Assembly (NCBI GenBank): GCA_024707325.1
Contig: JANPZY010000001.1
Coordinates: 2,604,501 to 2,668,500 of the forward strand
Reading direction: 5' to 3'
Length of the DNA stretch: 64,000 nucleotides
Source of the DNA: Opitutus sp.
GTDB lineage: Bacteria > Verrucomicrobiota > Verrucomicrobiia > Opitutales > Opitutaceae
Part shown: in pieces, positions 54,218-62,208 of the stretch
How positions within the stretch are numbered: the first letter of the stretch is position 1
How the letters are laid out: every line of letters starts with the position of its first letter
The notes under the pieces: model-generated
Seen by the model: the letters and a program-made list of their open reading frames with translations, nothing else
Database searches by the model: none
What the model was told of the DNA's origin: nothing
Position numbers and translations under genes: made by a program

Positions 54218-55020
54218 CTACTGCGCCGCGTTGTACTCGTAGAACCACTTCTGCTGCAGGGCATCCATGGTGCCGTCGGCCTTGATCTGGGCCAGGGCGG
54301 CGTTGATGGGGGCGACGAGGTCGGAGCTCGGGGTCAGGATGAAGCCGAAATCCTCGGTGCCGAGGGGCTCGCCGATGACTTTGAAGGCGCCGGGATTGGC
54401 GCCGATATAGCCATTGGCCGAGGTCTGGTCCATCAAGACGGTATCGACATCGCCCGGGCCAGGGCCTGCACCGAGGCGCCGAAGGTTTCGAACAGCTTGA
54501 TGCGGGGATTGGCCTCGTCGCCATCGAGCACGTCGTAGACGGCGACGTAGAAATTGGTGGTGCCGGCCTGGGCGCCGACCAGATTGGCGGCATCGGCGGC
54601 AAAGCTGGCCGCATCGGTGAAGCGGTCCTCATCGGCGCGGACCAGCATGAGCTGCTGGCTGGTGAGGTAGCTGTCGGAAAAATCGATCTGGCTCTTGCGC
54701 TCGTCATTGATGGTGATGCCATCCATGCCGACTTCGAACTGGCCGTCGCGCACCGCCTGGATCATCACGTCCCAACTGGCGAGCTGCCAATCGACCTCGG
54801 CATTGAGGCGGATGGCGATTTCGTTGAACAGGTCATATTCGAAGCCGATGCCCTCGCCACTCGCTGGATCGGCGAAGTTGAGCGGCACATAGGCGTTTTC
54901 GGTGACGGCGACGATGGTGCGGCCGCCCAGATCGGGCAGCGCATCCTGCGCCTGGGCGGCGGGCAGGCCAAGGGCAACAACGGCCGCTGCGGCGGCGAGG
55001 AGTTTGGTGAGCGAAGGCAT
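54218..55020 (-). CDS. Amino-acid ABC transporter substrate-binding protein (one frameshift)
   Basis: About 266 residues, family 3 solute-binding protein. Signal peptide to about residue 24 (AAQAQ), then [40 protein letters not shown] and [21 protein letters not shown] frame change near 54450 (in a GCCCGGGCC run) diverts the frame; the natural C-terminus [17 protein letters not shown] ... [15 protein letters not shown] ends at 54218. Partner of the downstream permease. Confidence 0.88.
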
Positions 55021-55090
55021 GAGGCGGCAGTCTCCCGGTCAATGTTTTGCCGGGAGACTAGAGCATTCGGTCGAAGCTTGGAAATGGGCT

Positions 55091-55459
55091 TTATGCCCCG
55101 TCTACCACGTCGGCGCCGGGGCCGTTCTTCTGCAGCGACTCGATAGCGTTCCTGGCCGAGGCCTTGGATGTATAGGTTTCGGTGCGGACCATGGTCTCGC
55201 CATTGCCGGCGACGAAGCGCACGAAATGCTGGCCATCCTTGGAGGCGACGATCTCGAAGCGGTAGCCGGAGCCGGTCTCGTCCTTGGAGAGATCGACCGT
55301 GGCGGCGCCGGGCGCATTCTTCTTCAGGGACTCGATGGCCGACTTGGCGCTGGCCTTCTGCTTGTAATTCTCCGACCAGAAAATCTTCTCGGAATTGTAG
55401 GAGAAATCGAACTTGAACTGATCGTTGGCGGCTGGGGTGACGTTGAATTTATGCGCCAT
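55091..55459 (-). CDS. YegP-like protein with two DUF1508 repeats
   Basis: 122 residues. Two DUF1508 units: SEKIFWSENYKQKASAKSAI with ESLKKNAPGAATVDLS, and GNGETMVRTETYTSKASARN with AIESLQKNGPGADVVD. Family members are small cytosolic proteins often induced by stress; activity unknown. ATG 55459. Confidence 0.9.
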   Translation of the reverse strand: MAHKFNVTPAANDQFKFDFSYNSEKIFWSENYKQKASAKSAIESLKKNAPGAATVDLSKDETGSGYRFEIVASKDGQHFVRFVAGNGETMVRTETYTSKASARNAIESLQKNGPGADVVDGA

Positions 55460-55545
55460 GACGCTGGGACTCCTCTTCGACAGCCGCGACCCGACTGCCC
55501 TCACAAGGGGGTAGCTTAGCGGCATGGGAGCAGAAGGGAAGCCCT

Positions 55546-55833
55546 CTATGTCCGGTCGATATGGCCCAGGTCGCGGTCGGGATCGATGCGGTCGCGGACC
55601 AGTTGCTTGAGCTGCTTGACGTCGGGAAAGCCGCCGTCGCGCTTGCGTTCCCAGACCAGCTCGCCATCGAGATGGATTTCGAAAATACCCCCGGTGCCGG
55701 GCACCAGGGTCACGGAGCCCATTTCGAGGCTGAAGGTGGAGAGGACTTCGGACGCCATCCAGGCCGAGCGCAGCAGCCAGTTGCACTGGGTGCAATAGGT
55801 GATGGTCAGCGCCGGCTTGCCGTTGTCGCTCAC
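55546..55833 (-). CDS. SelT/SelW/SelH family thioredoxin-like protein (Cys form)
   Basis: 95 residues. CTQC (Cys14-x-x-Cys17) in ITYCTQCNWLLRSAWMASE replaces the selenocysteine of the eukaryotic relatives; GTGGIFEIHLDGELVWERKR and GFPDVKQLKQLVRD complete the Rdx fold. Probable redox protein. Starts one base after the stop of the cyclic-nucleotide domain gene, so both are cotranscribed. Confidence 0.9.
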   Translation of the reverse strand: MSDNGKPALTITYCTQCNWLLRSAWMASEVLSTFSLEMGSVTLVPGTGGIFEIHLDGELVWERKRDGGFPDVKQLKQLVRDRIDPDRDLGHIDRT

Positions 55834-56295
55834 CTAGGCCTTCTTGCGCTTCTTGAGGTCGGCGGGATCGACAAGGCTCGCCAGAATCTGGTCGACGAGG
55901 TCGAGATCCTGCCGTTTGCCGGCGGCCTGCTGCTGCAGGTCGACCAGGTAGGACGTGGTGTAATAGAGCCGCCGCGCCAGCATGGTGGCGATATGCAGCG
56001 AGAATTCGGGGCGGGAATCGAGGAAGGTCAGCGCATCGGGGATTTCATAGGCGGTGACCGCCGAGAGCGCCTTGACCGTGGCCGAATGGGGCATATCGAG
56101 CAAAACCGCCATTTCGCCGAATATGGATCCAGGTTCGTCGACATGGGTGACCTGGGTGCGCTCGCGGATGACTTCCACCTGGCCCTCGACCAGCACGTAG
56201 AGCCGGCCGAAGCGCTCGCCTTCGGGCAACATGACGGCGCCCGGCTTGAACGTCACCTGATTCAGACCCTGGCAATATTCGAGAATGTCGGCCAT
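55834..56295 (-). CDS. Cyclic nucleotide-binding domain protein without HTH
   Basis: 153 residues, a single Crp-type cNMP beta-roll: VTFKPGAVMLPEGERFGRLY, VLVEGQVEVIRE and GSIFGEMAVLLDMPHSATVK. The phosphate cassette lacks the usual Arg-Ser pair (reads MPHSATV), so ligand binding is uncertain. No DNA-binding domain follows; the tail is charged (LKKRKK). Precedes the SelW-like gene. Confidence 0.9.
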   Translation of the reverse strand: MADILEYCQGLNQVTFKPGAVMLPEGERFGRLYVLVEGQVEVIRERTQVTHVDEPGSIFGEMAVLLDMPHSATVKALSAVTAYEIPDALTFLDSRPEFSLHIATMLARRLYYTTSYLVDLQQQAAGKRQDLDLVDQILASLVDPADLKKRKKA

Positions 56296-56354
56296 GTGCT
56301 CCCTCCGCCTGCCGGCCTTCTATATCGCGCAAAGTCCCGGCCGGTCAAAGCAAA

Positions 56355-56378
56355 GCCGCCCGGCGCGAACCGGGCGGC
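56355..56378 (-). terminator. Terminator of the DUF1236 gene
   Basis: Perfect 9-bp stem GCCGCCCGG / CCGGGCGGC with a six-base loop; TTTGCTTTG follows on the minus strand, 22 bases beyond the stop. Confidence 0.75.
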
Positions 56379-56399
56379 TGGAGAGGGCTGGCGCAAGGA

Positions 56400-57038
56400 T
56401 CAGTTGATCCACACCACCGTGCGATTGGTAGAATCGACCAAAGCCGGCCGGTCGCCGAGATAGACATAGCCATAGCGCGAATCGGGAATGGTGGCGATTT
56501 CGGTGCCGTCGGGCAGGACATAGCCCACCACCGCGTCACCCTCGACCTCGACCGAAGTCACGGGATTGGCCACGGCGAAATCGGCGGCGGTCTGGGGTAC
56601 GAGATAGCCCGGGGACTGCACCAGGGCGCGGCTTTCCAGATCGACGATCCAGACGCGGTCATTGGCGTAGACATAGCCATAGGCCGGGTCGCCCTCGATG
56701 GGATAGACCGTGACGTCGGTCGGCACGACAAAGCCGATATCGGCGCTGCCGTCGAAATAGATCGGCTCGACCGGATGGGCCGCGACATAGTCGATGGACG
56801 AGGTGGCGATGCCCGCTTCGGCGCCGATCGTGGCGCCGGCAAAGCCGCCGATGACGGCGCCGATGGGGCCGCCCAGCAGGCCGCCCACGACAGCGCCGGT
56901 GGTGCCGCCGCCGGTGGCGCCGATGACGGCGCCGGCATCGGCATCAGGCTGGACGCCGACGACCCGGTCCTGGGCGACGGCAGGCAGGGCAGCGGCGAGC
57001 GAAAGTGCGGCCATGGAGGCCAGGAGAAGCTTTTTCAT
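56400..57038 (-). CDS. DUF1236 exported protein
   Basis: 212 residues from ATG 57038. Signal peptide MKKLLLASMAALSLAAALPA then VAQ. A Gly/Ala-rich glycine-zipper-like stretch (VVGGLLGGPIGAVIGGFAGA) suggests membrane association. Then three related units ending in Y-G-Y-V-Y-x-x-D-R (VTVYPIEGDPAYGYVYANDR; TEIATIPDSRYGYVYLGDRP), the DUF1236 pattern. An exact EcfG-type promoter lies about 100 bases upstream, so it is probably a general stress gene. Confidence 0.88.
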   Translation of the reverse strand: MKKLLLASMAALSLAAALPAVAQDRVVGVQPDADAGAVIGATGGGTTGAVVGGLLGGPIGAVIGGFAGATIGAEAGIATSSIDYVAAHPVEPIYFDGSADIGFVVPTDVTVYPIEGDPAYGYVYANDRVWIVDLESRALVQSPGYLVPQTAADFAVANPVTSVEVEGDAVVGYVLPDGTEIATIPDSRYGYVYLGDRPALVDSTNRTVVWIN

Positions 57039-57139
57039 TGTCTTGATCCTAACGTAAGCGAGCAGGCCGGAGGCCGGCTCATTGCGGATTGCGCGGGGCC
57101 AATGACGGCGGCGCGCGGTTAACCGCCCCGTGGGTTTGC

Positions 57140-57165
57140 AACGGGAGCCCGTGGCGGTTCGTTCC
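57140..57165 (-). promoter_or_regulatory. EcfG-type (general stress response) promoter of the DUF1236 gene
   Basis: On the minus strand: GGAAC (57165-57161), 17 bases, CGTT (57143-57140), an exact match to the alphaproteobacterial EcfG consensus. It points to the DUF1236 gene 100 bases downstream. Confidence 0.75.
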
Positions 57166-57178
57166 GCAGATGTGAGGA

Positions 57179-57649
57179 TCAGGCGGCGAGCTGTTGCAGA
57201 ATGGCACCGGCGAGATCGGCCGGCTGCACATCCGGCGCGAAGCGGGCGGCAACCTGCCCGTCCCGGCCGATGAGGAACTTGGCGAAATTCCATTCGATAT
57301 CGCCCGGATGCCCGGATTTGAGCCAGGCATAGAGCGGGCTTTCATGGGGGCCGTTGACATCGAGCCGGGCGAAAAGCGGGAAGCTGACGCCGAAATTGAC
57401 TTCGCAGAATTCGGCGATCTCGACCGCCGTGCCCGGCTCCTGCCCGCCGAACTGGTTGCAGGGGAAGCCCAGCACGACCAGGCCTTCATCCCCATGCGCG
57501 CGCCACAATGCCTCGAGCCCGCCATATTGGGGCGTGTGGCCGCATTGGCTGGCGGTATTGACCACCAGCACGACCTTGCCGGCATAGGCGGCGAGGGGCT
57601 GGGGCGTGCCATCGAGCAAAGGCAGGGTGAAGGCGCTGAGGCTGGTCAT
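57179..57649 (-). CDS. Glutathione peroxidase family protein
   Basis: 156 residues. Peroxidatic Cys36 in VVNTASQCGHTPQYGGLEAL; VVLGFPCNQFGGQEPGTAVE with the Gln; and WNFAKFLIGRDGQVAARFAP with the Trp of the catalytic tetrad. Cys (not selenocysteine) form; these usually use thioredoxin. ATG 57649. Upstream of the EcfG-driven DUF1236 gene. Confidence 0.94.
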   Translation of the reverse strand: MTSLSAFTLPLLDGTPQPLAAYAGKVVLVVNTASQCGHTPQYGGLEALWRAHGDEGLVVLGFPCNQFGGQEPGTAVEIAEFCEVNFGVSFPLFARLDVNGPHESPLYAWLKSGHPGDIEWNFAKFLIGRDGQVAARFAPDVQPADLAGAILQQLAA

Positions 57650-57710
57650 GGCGGGCAAGAATCCCAATGGTCGGGGATAGGTAGGCCCCGCTGCCGGGCG
57701 CGGCAAGGGC

Positions 57711-57905
57711 TCAGTGCCGGATGAGCTGCAGATCGTTTTCCGAGACGATGCGCAAATGGGTCTCGGCCTTGGCCTGGACCTTGTATTGCACCTGGTGGCC
57801 CTCATAGGGCAGCAGGGCGACGATCTGGCATTCGCCGGCCTTGCGGCTGCTGCTGGCGCGATTGGGCAGCAGGTCGAGCGTCTGGCCGACCTTGTATTTG
57901 TGCAT
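57711..57905 (-). CDS. Small conserved hypothetical protein
   Basis: 64 residues from ATG 57905: MHKYKVGQTLDLLPNRASSS, then GECQIVALLPYEGHQVQYKV and ending ETHLRIVSENDLQLIRH. Beta-strand-rich, SH3-like spacing (K-V-G-Q-x-V ... Y-x-V-x), of a kind I recall as conserved in Hyphomicrobiales. No function known. Confidence 0.75.
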   Translation of the reverse strand: MHKYKVGQTLDLLPNRASSSRKAGECQIVALLPYEGHQVQYKVQAKAETHLRIVSENDLQLIRH

Positions 57906-58032
57906 GTGGGGAACTCCGGCAAAAACCGACTTTATCAGCTTGAAGGCGCCGACACAAAGCAAACGATTCGCCCGGGCAGGCGGCAGTGCCGGACGGCGCG
58001 AGCGCCTCCGGGTGCAAGGTTGAACGAGCGGA

Positions 58033-58091
58033 CCCCGAGACGGCTTTCGCCTCGAAAGGTATTTTTTAATGAGACGAAGGCCGCCTCGGGG
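58033..58091. repeat. Long imperfect hairpin (21-base arms, 17-base loop) in a 408-base gap
   Basis: Left arm 58033-58053 (CCCCGAGACGGCTTTCGCCTC) and right arm 58071-58091 are complementary at 18 of 21 positions; transcribed from the minus strand, two of the three mismatches become G-U pairs. The loop holds a T6 run. The rest of the gap (57906-58313) has no gene I can support. Could be a structured RNA, a repeat of another family, or part of a 5' leader. Confidence 0.55.
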
Positions 58092-58313
58092 TGCCGGGAC
58101 TTGCTCGGACGGCGCGATCGCAAACCCCAGCGGATTGCCGTAGCGCCCCGCCCGAATGTTTCGTCCGCTCGACCCGAAAGCAGGCGCGACCCCGCCTTCC
58201 CCGGCTGGCTTCCGGACGCTCGTCGCTGCAGCGCCGCCCGTATCCCGAAAGCTGGGGGCATCATACGCGCGGTGATGCCCGCGGGGATAAGATGGATAAC
58301 TTTGCTTGGGACT

Positions 58314-58892
58314 CTAGCGATTGCGATATTGCTCGATGCGCTTGGCCAGCTTCTGGCGCAGATCGAGCATCTTCGCCTGGTAGGCAGCATATTTCGGATC
58401 GGCATGCGACGCCTGCGGCGTCTCCAGCCGCGGCCGCAGCCGCCGCACCGGCAGGGGCACCTTGTCCTTCACCAGCCAGACATAGGCCTTGAGATCGCTG
58501 CGCCAGACGCTGTTGGCCGCCTCCCAACCATCGAGCTCCGCCAGAGCCTGGCCGAGCTGGGTGGCAAGCCCGCCATGGTCGGGGGCCGCCATCGGCAGGG
58601 GATCATCATGGGCAAGGAAGGGCCTGGCGTCGCGCAACAGCGCCTCGGCCACGCCGCTGGTGTGGCGGGAAACCGGCGCCTCCGGGCGGCGCGTGGCCAC
58701 GGCAGTGATCTGGGCCTGCAGGGCGCTGAGCCGGAGCCAGAGGGCTTCGTGCCGGGCCGCGAGGGCGTGGGTGACGCGCGGCAGGGATTTTTTGCGCGGC
58801 CTGGCGGGATGGGCGGAGACAGGCGCAGCCTGCGGCGCAGGCTGGTCCTGAGGCGTTTGCCCGAAGGACGGCTGGGTGGTGTGTGGGGTCAT
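58314..58892 (-). CDS. Hypothetical protein with Pro/Gln-rich N-terminus
   Basis: 192 residues from ATG 58892, with CAGGAG nine bases upstream. N-terminal 30 residues are rich in Pro, Gln and Thr; the rest is helical and basic (RHEALWLRLSALQAQITAVA; KYAAYQAKMLDLRQKLAKRI), likely coiled-coil. No family recognised. Its start marks the left border of the lower-G+C cassette. Confidence 0.65.
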   Translation of the reverse strand: MTPHTTQPSFGQTPQDQPAPQAAPVSAHPARPRKKSLPRVTHALAARHEALWLRLSALQAQITAVATRRPEAPVSRHTSGVAEALLRDARPFLAHDDPLPMAAPDHGGLATQLGQALAELDGWEAANSVWRSDLKAYVWLVKDKVPLPVRRLRPRLETPQASHADPKYAAYQAKMLDLRQKLAKRIEQYRNR

Positions 58893-59031
58893 GGTGTTCT
58901 CCTGTTGGGGTGGGATGCCGGACAGGAGAGGATAGAGCGGGGTGGAGGGGTGGGGATTAGTTTTGTGGCATCGACATTCAAGCAATTTTCGGTACAGCTT
59001 CTGTGGGGAAGCAAGCTCATTGGAGCCGCCG

Positions 59032-59460
59032 ATGGCTAATGTGCCGTCTGATGTAACAGACCTAAAGAGAGCGTTTGGTGCGCATCGCCAGCTTGAAGGC
59101 AACCTTCAAGTGTCTCGGCGGTCGCGTGTTATGGCATTGTTTTATGCTGCAGAATGCGGCCTAAAGTGCGTACTTATGGCATCGGCTAACCTGACTAACG
59201 TCATGGATCTTAAGCCCATATTCAAGACAAAGTACGGGAAATCAGATCTGCATGACATTGAGGCGCTTTGTATCGAAGCGTCTATTCTTCCGAGCGATGT
59301 AGGCGCGACCCCTAGCGATTTCGTTGTCAACGGAGCAACGTTCGCTTCTTATAGAATTCACGAGGCAGCGCGATATGGCGTTAAGTTACCCGACATTTAT
59401 CTAGTCGCTGTTGAAAACTGGCTGAGAAACATCGCCACGCAGGTTTCTCTGAGGATTTAG
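59032..59460 (+). CDS. HEPN-like small helical protein
   Basis: 142 residues from ATG 59032 (GGAG seven bases upstream). All-helical pattern: VSRRSRVMALFYAAECGLKC then VLMASANL, later KYGKSDLHDIEALCIEASIL, FASYRIHEAARYGVKLPDIY and a final helix. The order A-A-E-x-x-L-K ... H-D-x-x-x-L ... R-Y is what HEPN-superfamily proteins in conflict systems show. A clear R-x4-6-H RNase motif is not visible, so it may be a non-catalytic partner. Stop is five bases before the ATPase gene: one operon. Assignment by pattern only. Confidence 0.5.
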   Translation: MANVPSDVTDLKRAFGAHRQLEGNLQVSRRSRVMALFYAAECGLKCVLMASANLTNVMDLKPIFKTKYGKSDLHDIEALCIEASILPSDVGATPSDFVVNGATFASYRIHEAARYGVKLPDIYLVAVENWLRNIATQVSLRI

Positions 59461-59465
59461 GCTAC

Positions 59466-62197
59466 ATGCAAGAGTACTATACATACCTGGATGTGCTTGA
59501 CCGACTCCGTGATCTTGAGCCGGAAAAGCGCCCTCCTGCTGGCACAGTTCGAGCAGACGCAACGCCAACTCGCCTAGCCATAACTATAAGCGCCAACACC
59601 AATCTTCAGCAGGTGATGGCGTGGCTCAAGGAAACCTTCGGGCCTCGCTATTCGCAAGAGGGGGGGTTTTTGTCCCTTGAAACGGCGGGCGAAGAACAAG
59701 CACGCCGTTTGGCAATTGATATTGTTCGTTCCGATGATGAAAACGATGCGCCGGTAAAAGTCCGACTCAGGCCAACACTGTCTAAATCTCGGTTTGTGGC
59801 CTTTGAGAACACTTACGAGCCGTTGCCGAAGGATAGCCTAGCCGGCTTGCCGCCTGTGATGACTTTCCATTCTTTTAAAGGGGGCATGGGTCGTACAACG
59901 CTTGCACTTGCATTCGCTGACTCCCTGAGCAGAGGTAATCATAAAGTTCTTTTTGTGGATGGGGACTTTGAGGCCCCCGGAATATCCAGCATGCTAAGGC
60001 ACATTATGCCGGCACCTCGCGTTTCTTTTGCTGACTTGCTAGCGTTGGCACATGCTGATCCTGACCCTTTAGCCAAACATTCCATACAGTTAGTCGCCGA
60101 ACGCCTTGTCGACCAAGAGGTCGAAGGAATCGTCGTCCTGCCATGCACCAGAGACTTGAGCCTGCCTCACATAACGCCAGAGGCGTTGACGTTCTCCCCG
60201 GCGAGATCGCCTTTTTTGTGGGTGACATCCTTGCGAAGCTGGCCCAGTTGGTCGGCGCTGACTTGGTGATCGTAGATTTACGGGCTGGTCTATCCGAACT
60301 TGCAGCGTCACTGTTTTTGGACCCGCGACTTGAGCACGTTTTAGTCACAACTCTAAATGGCCAAGCTATTGATGGTACAATAGCGCTCCTTAACGAGTCC
60401 GAGCGTGCCGCGATGGAGTGGCGTAAGGCCACTGGCGAGGCTCTAATGGGATCCTTGACCGTAGTGGTCAATCAAGCGCCAAGCGGAATCACTTCCGGCG
60501 GTCCGAGCTCCGAGACAATTGCTGCAAACTCAATGACTGCGCTTGACGACGCATTGAGACGCATTTCTGAGAAGCAGTCAGACTCCGCGAGTTCCAGTAG
60601 TGCCAACCCGTTTTTTGACTCACCACTTGTGCCGTTGATTATAGAAAGCACACCTGCTGTAGCGATCTTGCCAAGGGATCTTTCTGCTGCACGTCGTTTG
60701 TTGGCGGAACATTTTACGCACAGAGAGTTTCTGGACAAATTTATTCAGATACTACCTGAGAAAGAGCCATCTCCTGCGCAGACAATAGATGCTCCCGTCT
60801 CAGATCGTCGTCGGAAACTAGCCGACTACGCAAAAGGTGCGGTATTCGCGGAGAGTGGGGCAAGGCAAGAAATCTTTCCAACCCGTTCACTAATGAACTT
60901 GGTTGATAGGCATCAGCGTTCCCTGCCAACGATTGTTGTACTTGGAGATAAGGGTGCGGGGAAGACCTACACCTTTATGTCCTTGGCCCTGTCCCGCACA
61001 TGGAGGCAGTTTGCTGGTAGAGTTTCGCCCTCAGCAGTTGTCGTGGGCGACGATCTTATACTGCCGGTTACGCCTCCCCAAGATTTGGGTGAAGGTGGAC
61101 GAGCGAGTGAGCGAGAAATTACCCGCCAGGTAGCCACCGCAGTTTCCGGCCTGCCACCACTAAACGATCAGCGGCTTTCGGACGTGATAGAGCGTCAGAA
61201 GGCATCAGATGGATCAGAAAGCTTGAGTTCTTGGCGCGATTTTTGGCTGGACTTGATCGCCTGGCGCTGCGGCATAGATGTGGAGGTGGCTGGGGCATTT
61301 CAAACGCTAGTCGCGACACACACATCGCGTCGTCTAGTAGCAATCTTTGACGGCATCGAGACGCTCTTTACCAACATAAAGTCCTCCATTGTGGAGCGCA
61401 CGGCGGTAGAGGCTTTGCTGAGGGCTGTGCCCGATTGGTTGGCGCAACTTCCTGATAGACCGTTGGGGACATTAATCTTCATACGGGAGGATGTGGCTCG
61501 AGCTGCACTTCCGAATAACTTCAAACAATTCGAAGACAGATACGGAGCCTATGCTCTGAAATGGAATTGGTCAGAAGCGTCGGCCTTGGCATTCTGGATT
61601 GCGCAGCAGGCTGGCGCCCTAGACTCGACACGATCTCCAATCGACTTGGTGGAGATGGACGAAGAGACTCGCGGTCGCGAGCTAGAAGCACTTTGGGGTC
61701 TGAAGATGGGGCCCAACACCTCACGAGAAGCGCGCTCTCAGGAGTGGGTGATGTCTTCGCTTTCTGATTTCAACAGGCGCGTCAAAGCTCGCGATCTGGT
61801 TAGATTCATGTTTGAATCTAGCCAAAGGTCTACGGACGACCAGATATACTATGACAATCGAATCCTTAGCCCAAGAGCCATGCGTGACTCGATTGATCCT
61901 TGCAGCGAGGCTCGTGTCGTAGAAACTGGTGAGGAAAATAATGAGCTTCGCCAAATCTTCGAGAGAATTAGACAGTTGACCAGCGAGCAGCGAGAGTTGC
62001 CATGGCGACTTGAAGATGCCATCCAGTTTATGGGTGCGGAATCCGTAAGAGCGCTAGATGAGAATGGCGTTCTTTTCAGAGATAGAGACGAATATTATGT
62101 CCCTGAAATATACAGACACGGCCTTCGGTTCTACTATTCTGGCGGTGCGCGGAGAAAGGTCGTTACGCTCATGAGGCGGGCGCCCGTTTACGAGTAG
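59466..62197 (+). CDS. KGGMGR-type ParA/MinD-like ATPase fused to a second P-loop NTPase (one frameshift)
   Basis: About 910 residues. Residues 1-130: unfamiliar N-terminal domain. About 135-300: ParA/MinD-like ATPase with deviant Walker A HSFKGGMGRTTLALAFADSL, VLFVDGDFEAPGISSML, and Walker B DLVIVDLRAGLSELA. About 485-640: a second P-loop domain, VLGDKGAGKTYTFMSLAL with Walker B RLVAIFDGIETLF. The C-terminus has a helical end (RLEDAIQFMGAESVRAL) and the block DEYYVPEIYRHGLRFYYSGG. The frame changes near 60195, where one C seems missing from a CCCC run; the domains on either side join without a gap. Lower G+C than surroundings. Probably a defence or conflict protein acting with the HEPN-like gene; that is inference. 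Confidence 0.75.
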
Positions 62198-62208
62198 CAA
62201 TCGAGCGC

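Larger units (their letters stand above)
58930..62205. other. Lower-G+C two-gene accessory cassette next to lepA
   Basis: Three 60-base lines counted by hand here have 45, 58 and 55 percent G+C, against 68 percent for a line in lepA. Codon use shifts accordingly (many A/T third positions). It holds the HEPN-like and KGGMGR-ATPase genes and ends 11 bases from the lepA stop. No integrase, IS or attachment repeat was found at its edges. Confidence 0.7.

Noticed and set aside
57935..58405. 156-residue minus-strand frame between the small hypothetical gene and 58314
   Set aside because: Runs through the long hairpin, overlaps the start of a better gene, has no ribosome site and looks like translated repeat.
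58930..62205. Prophage or integrative element
   Set aside because: No integrase, structural phage gene, IS ends or direct-repeat attachment sites seen at the borders; only the two cassette genes are foreign-looking.
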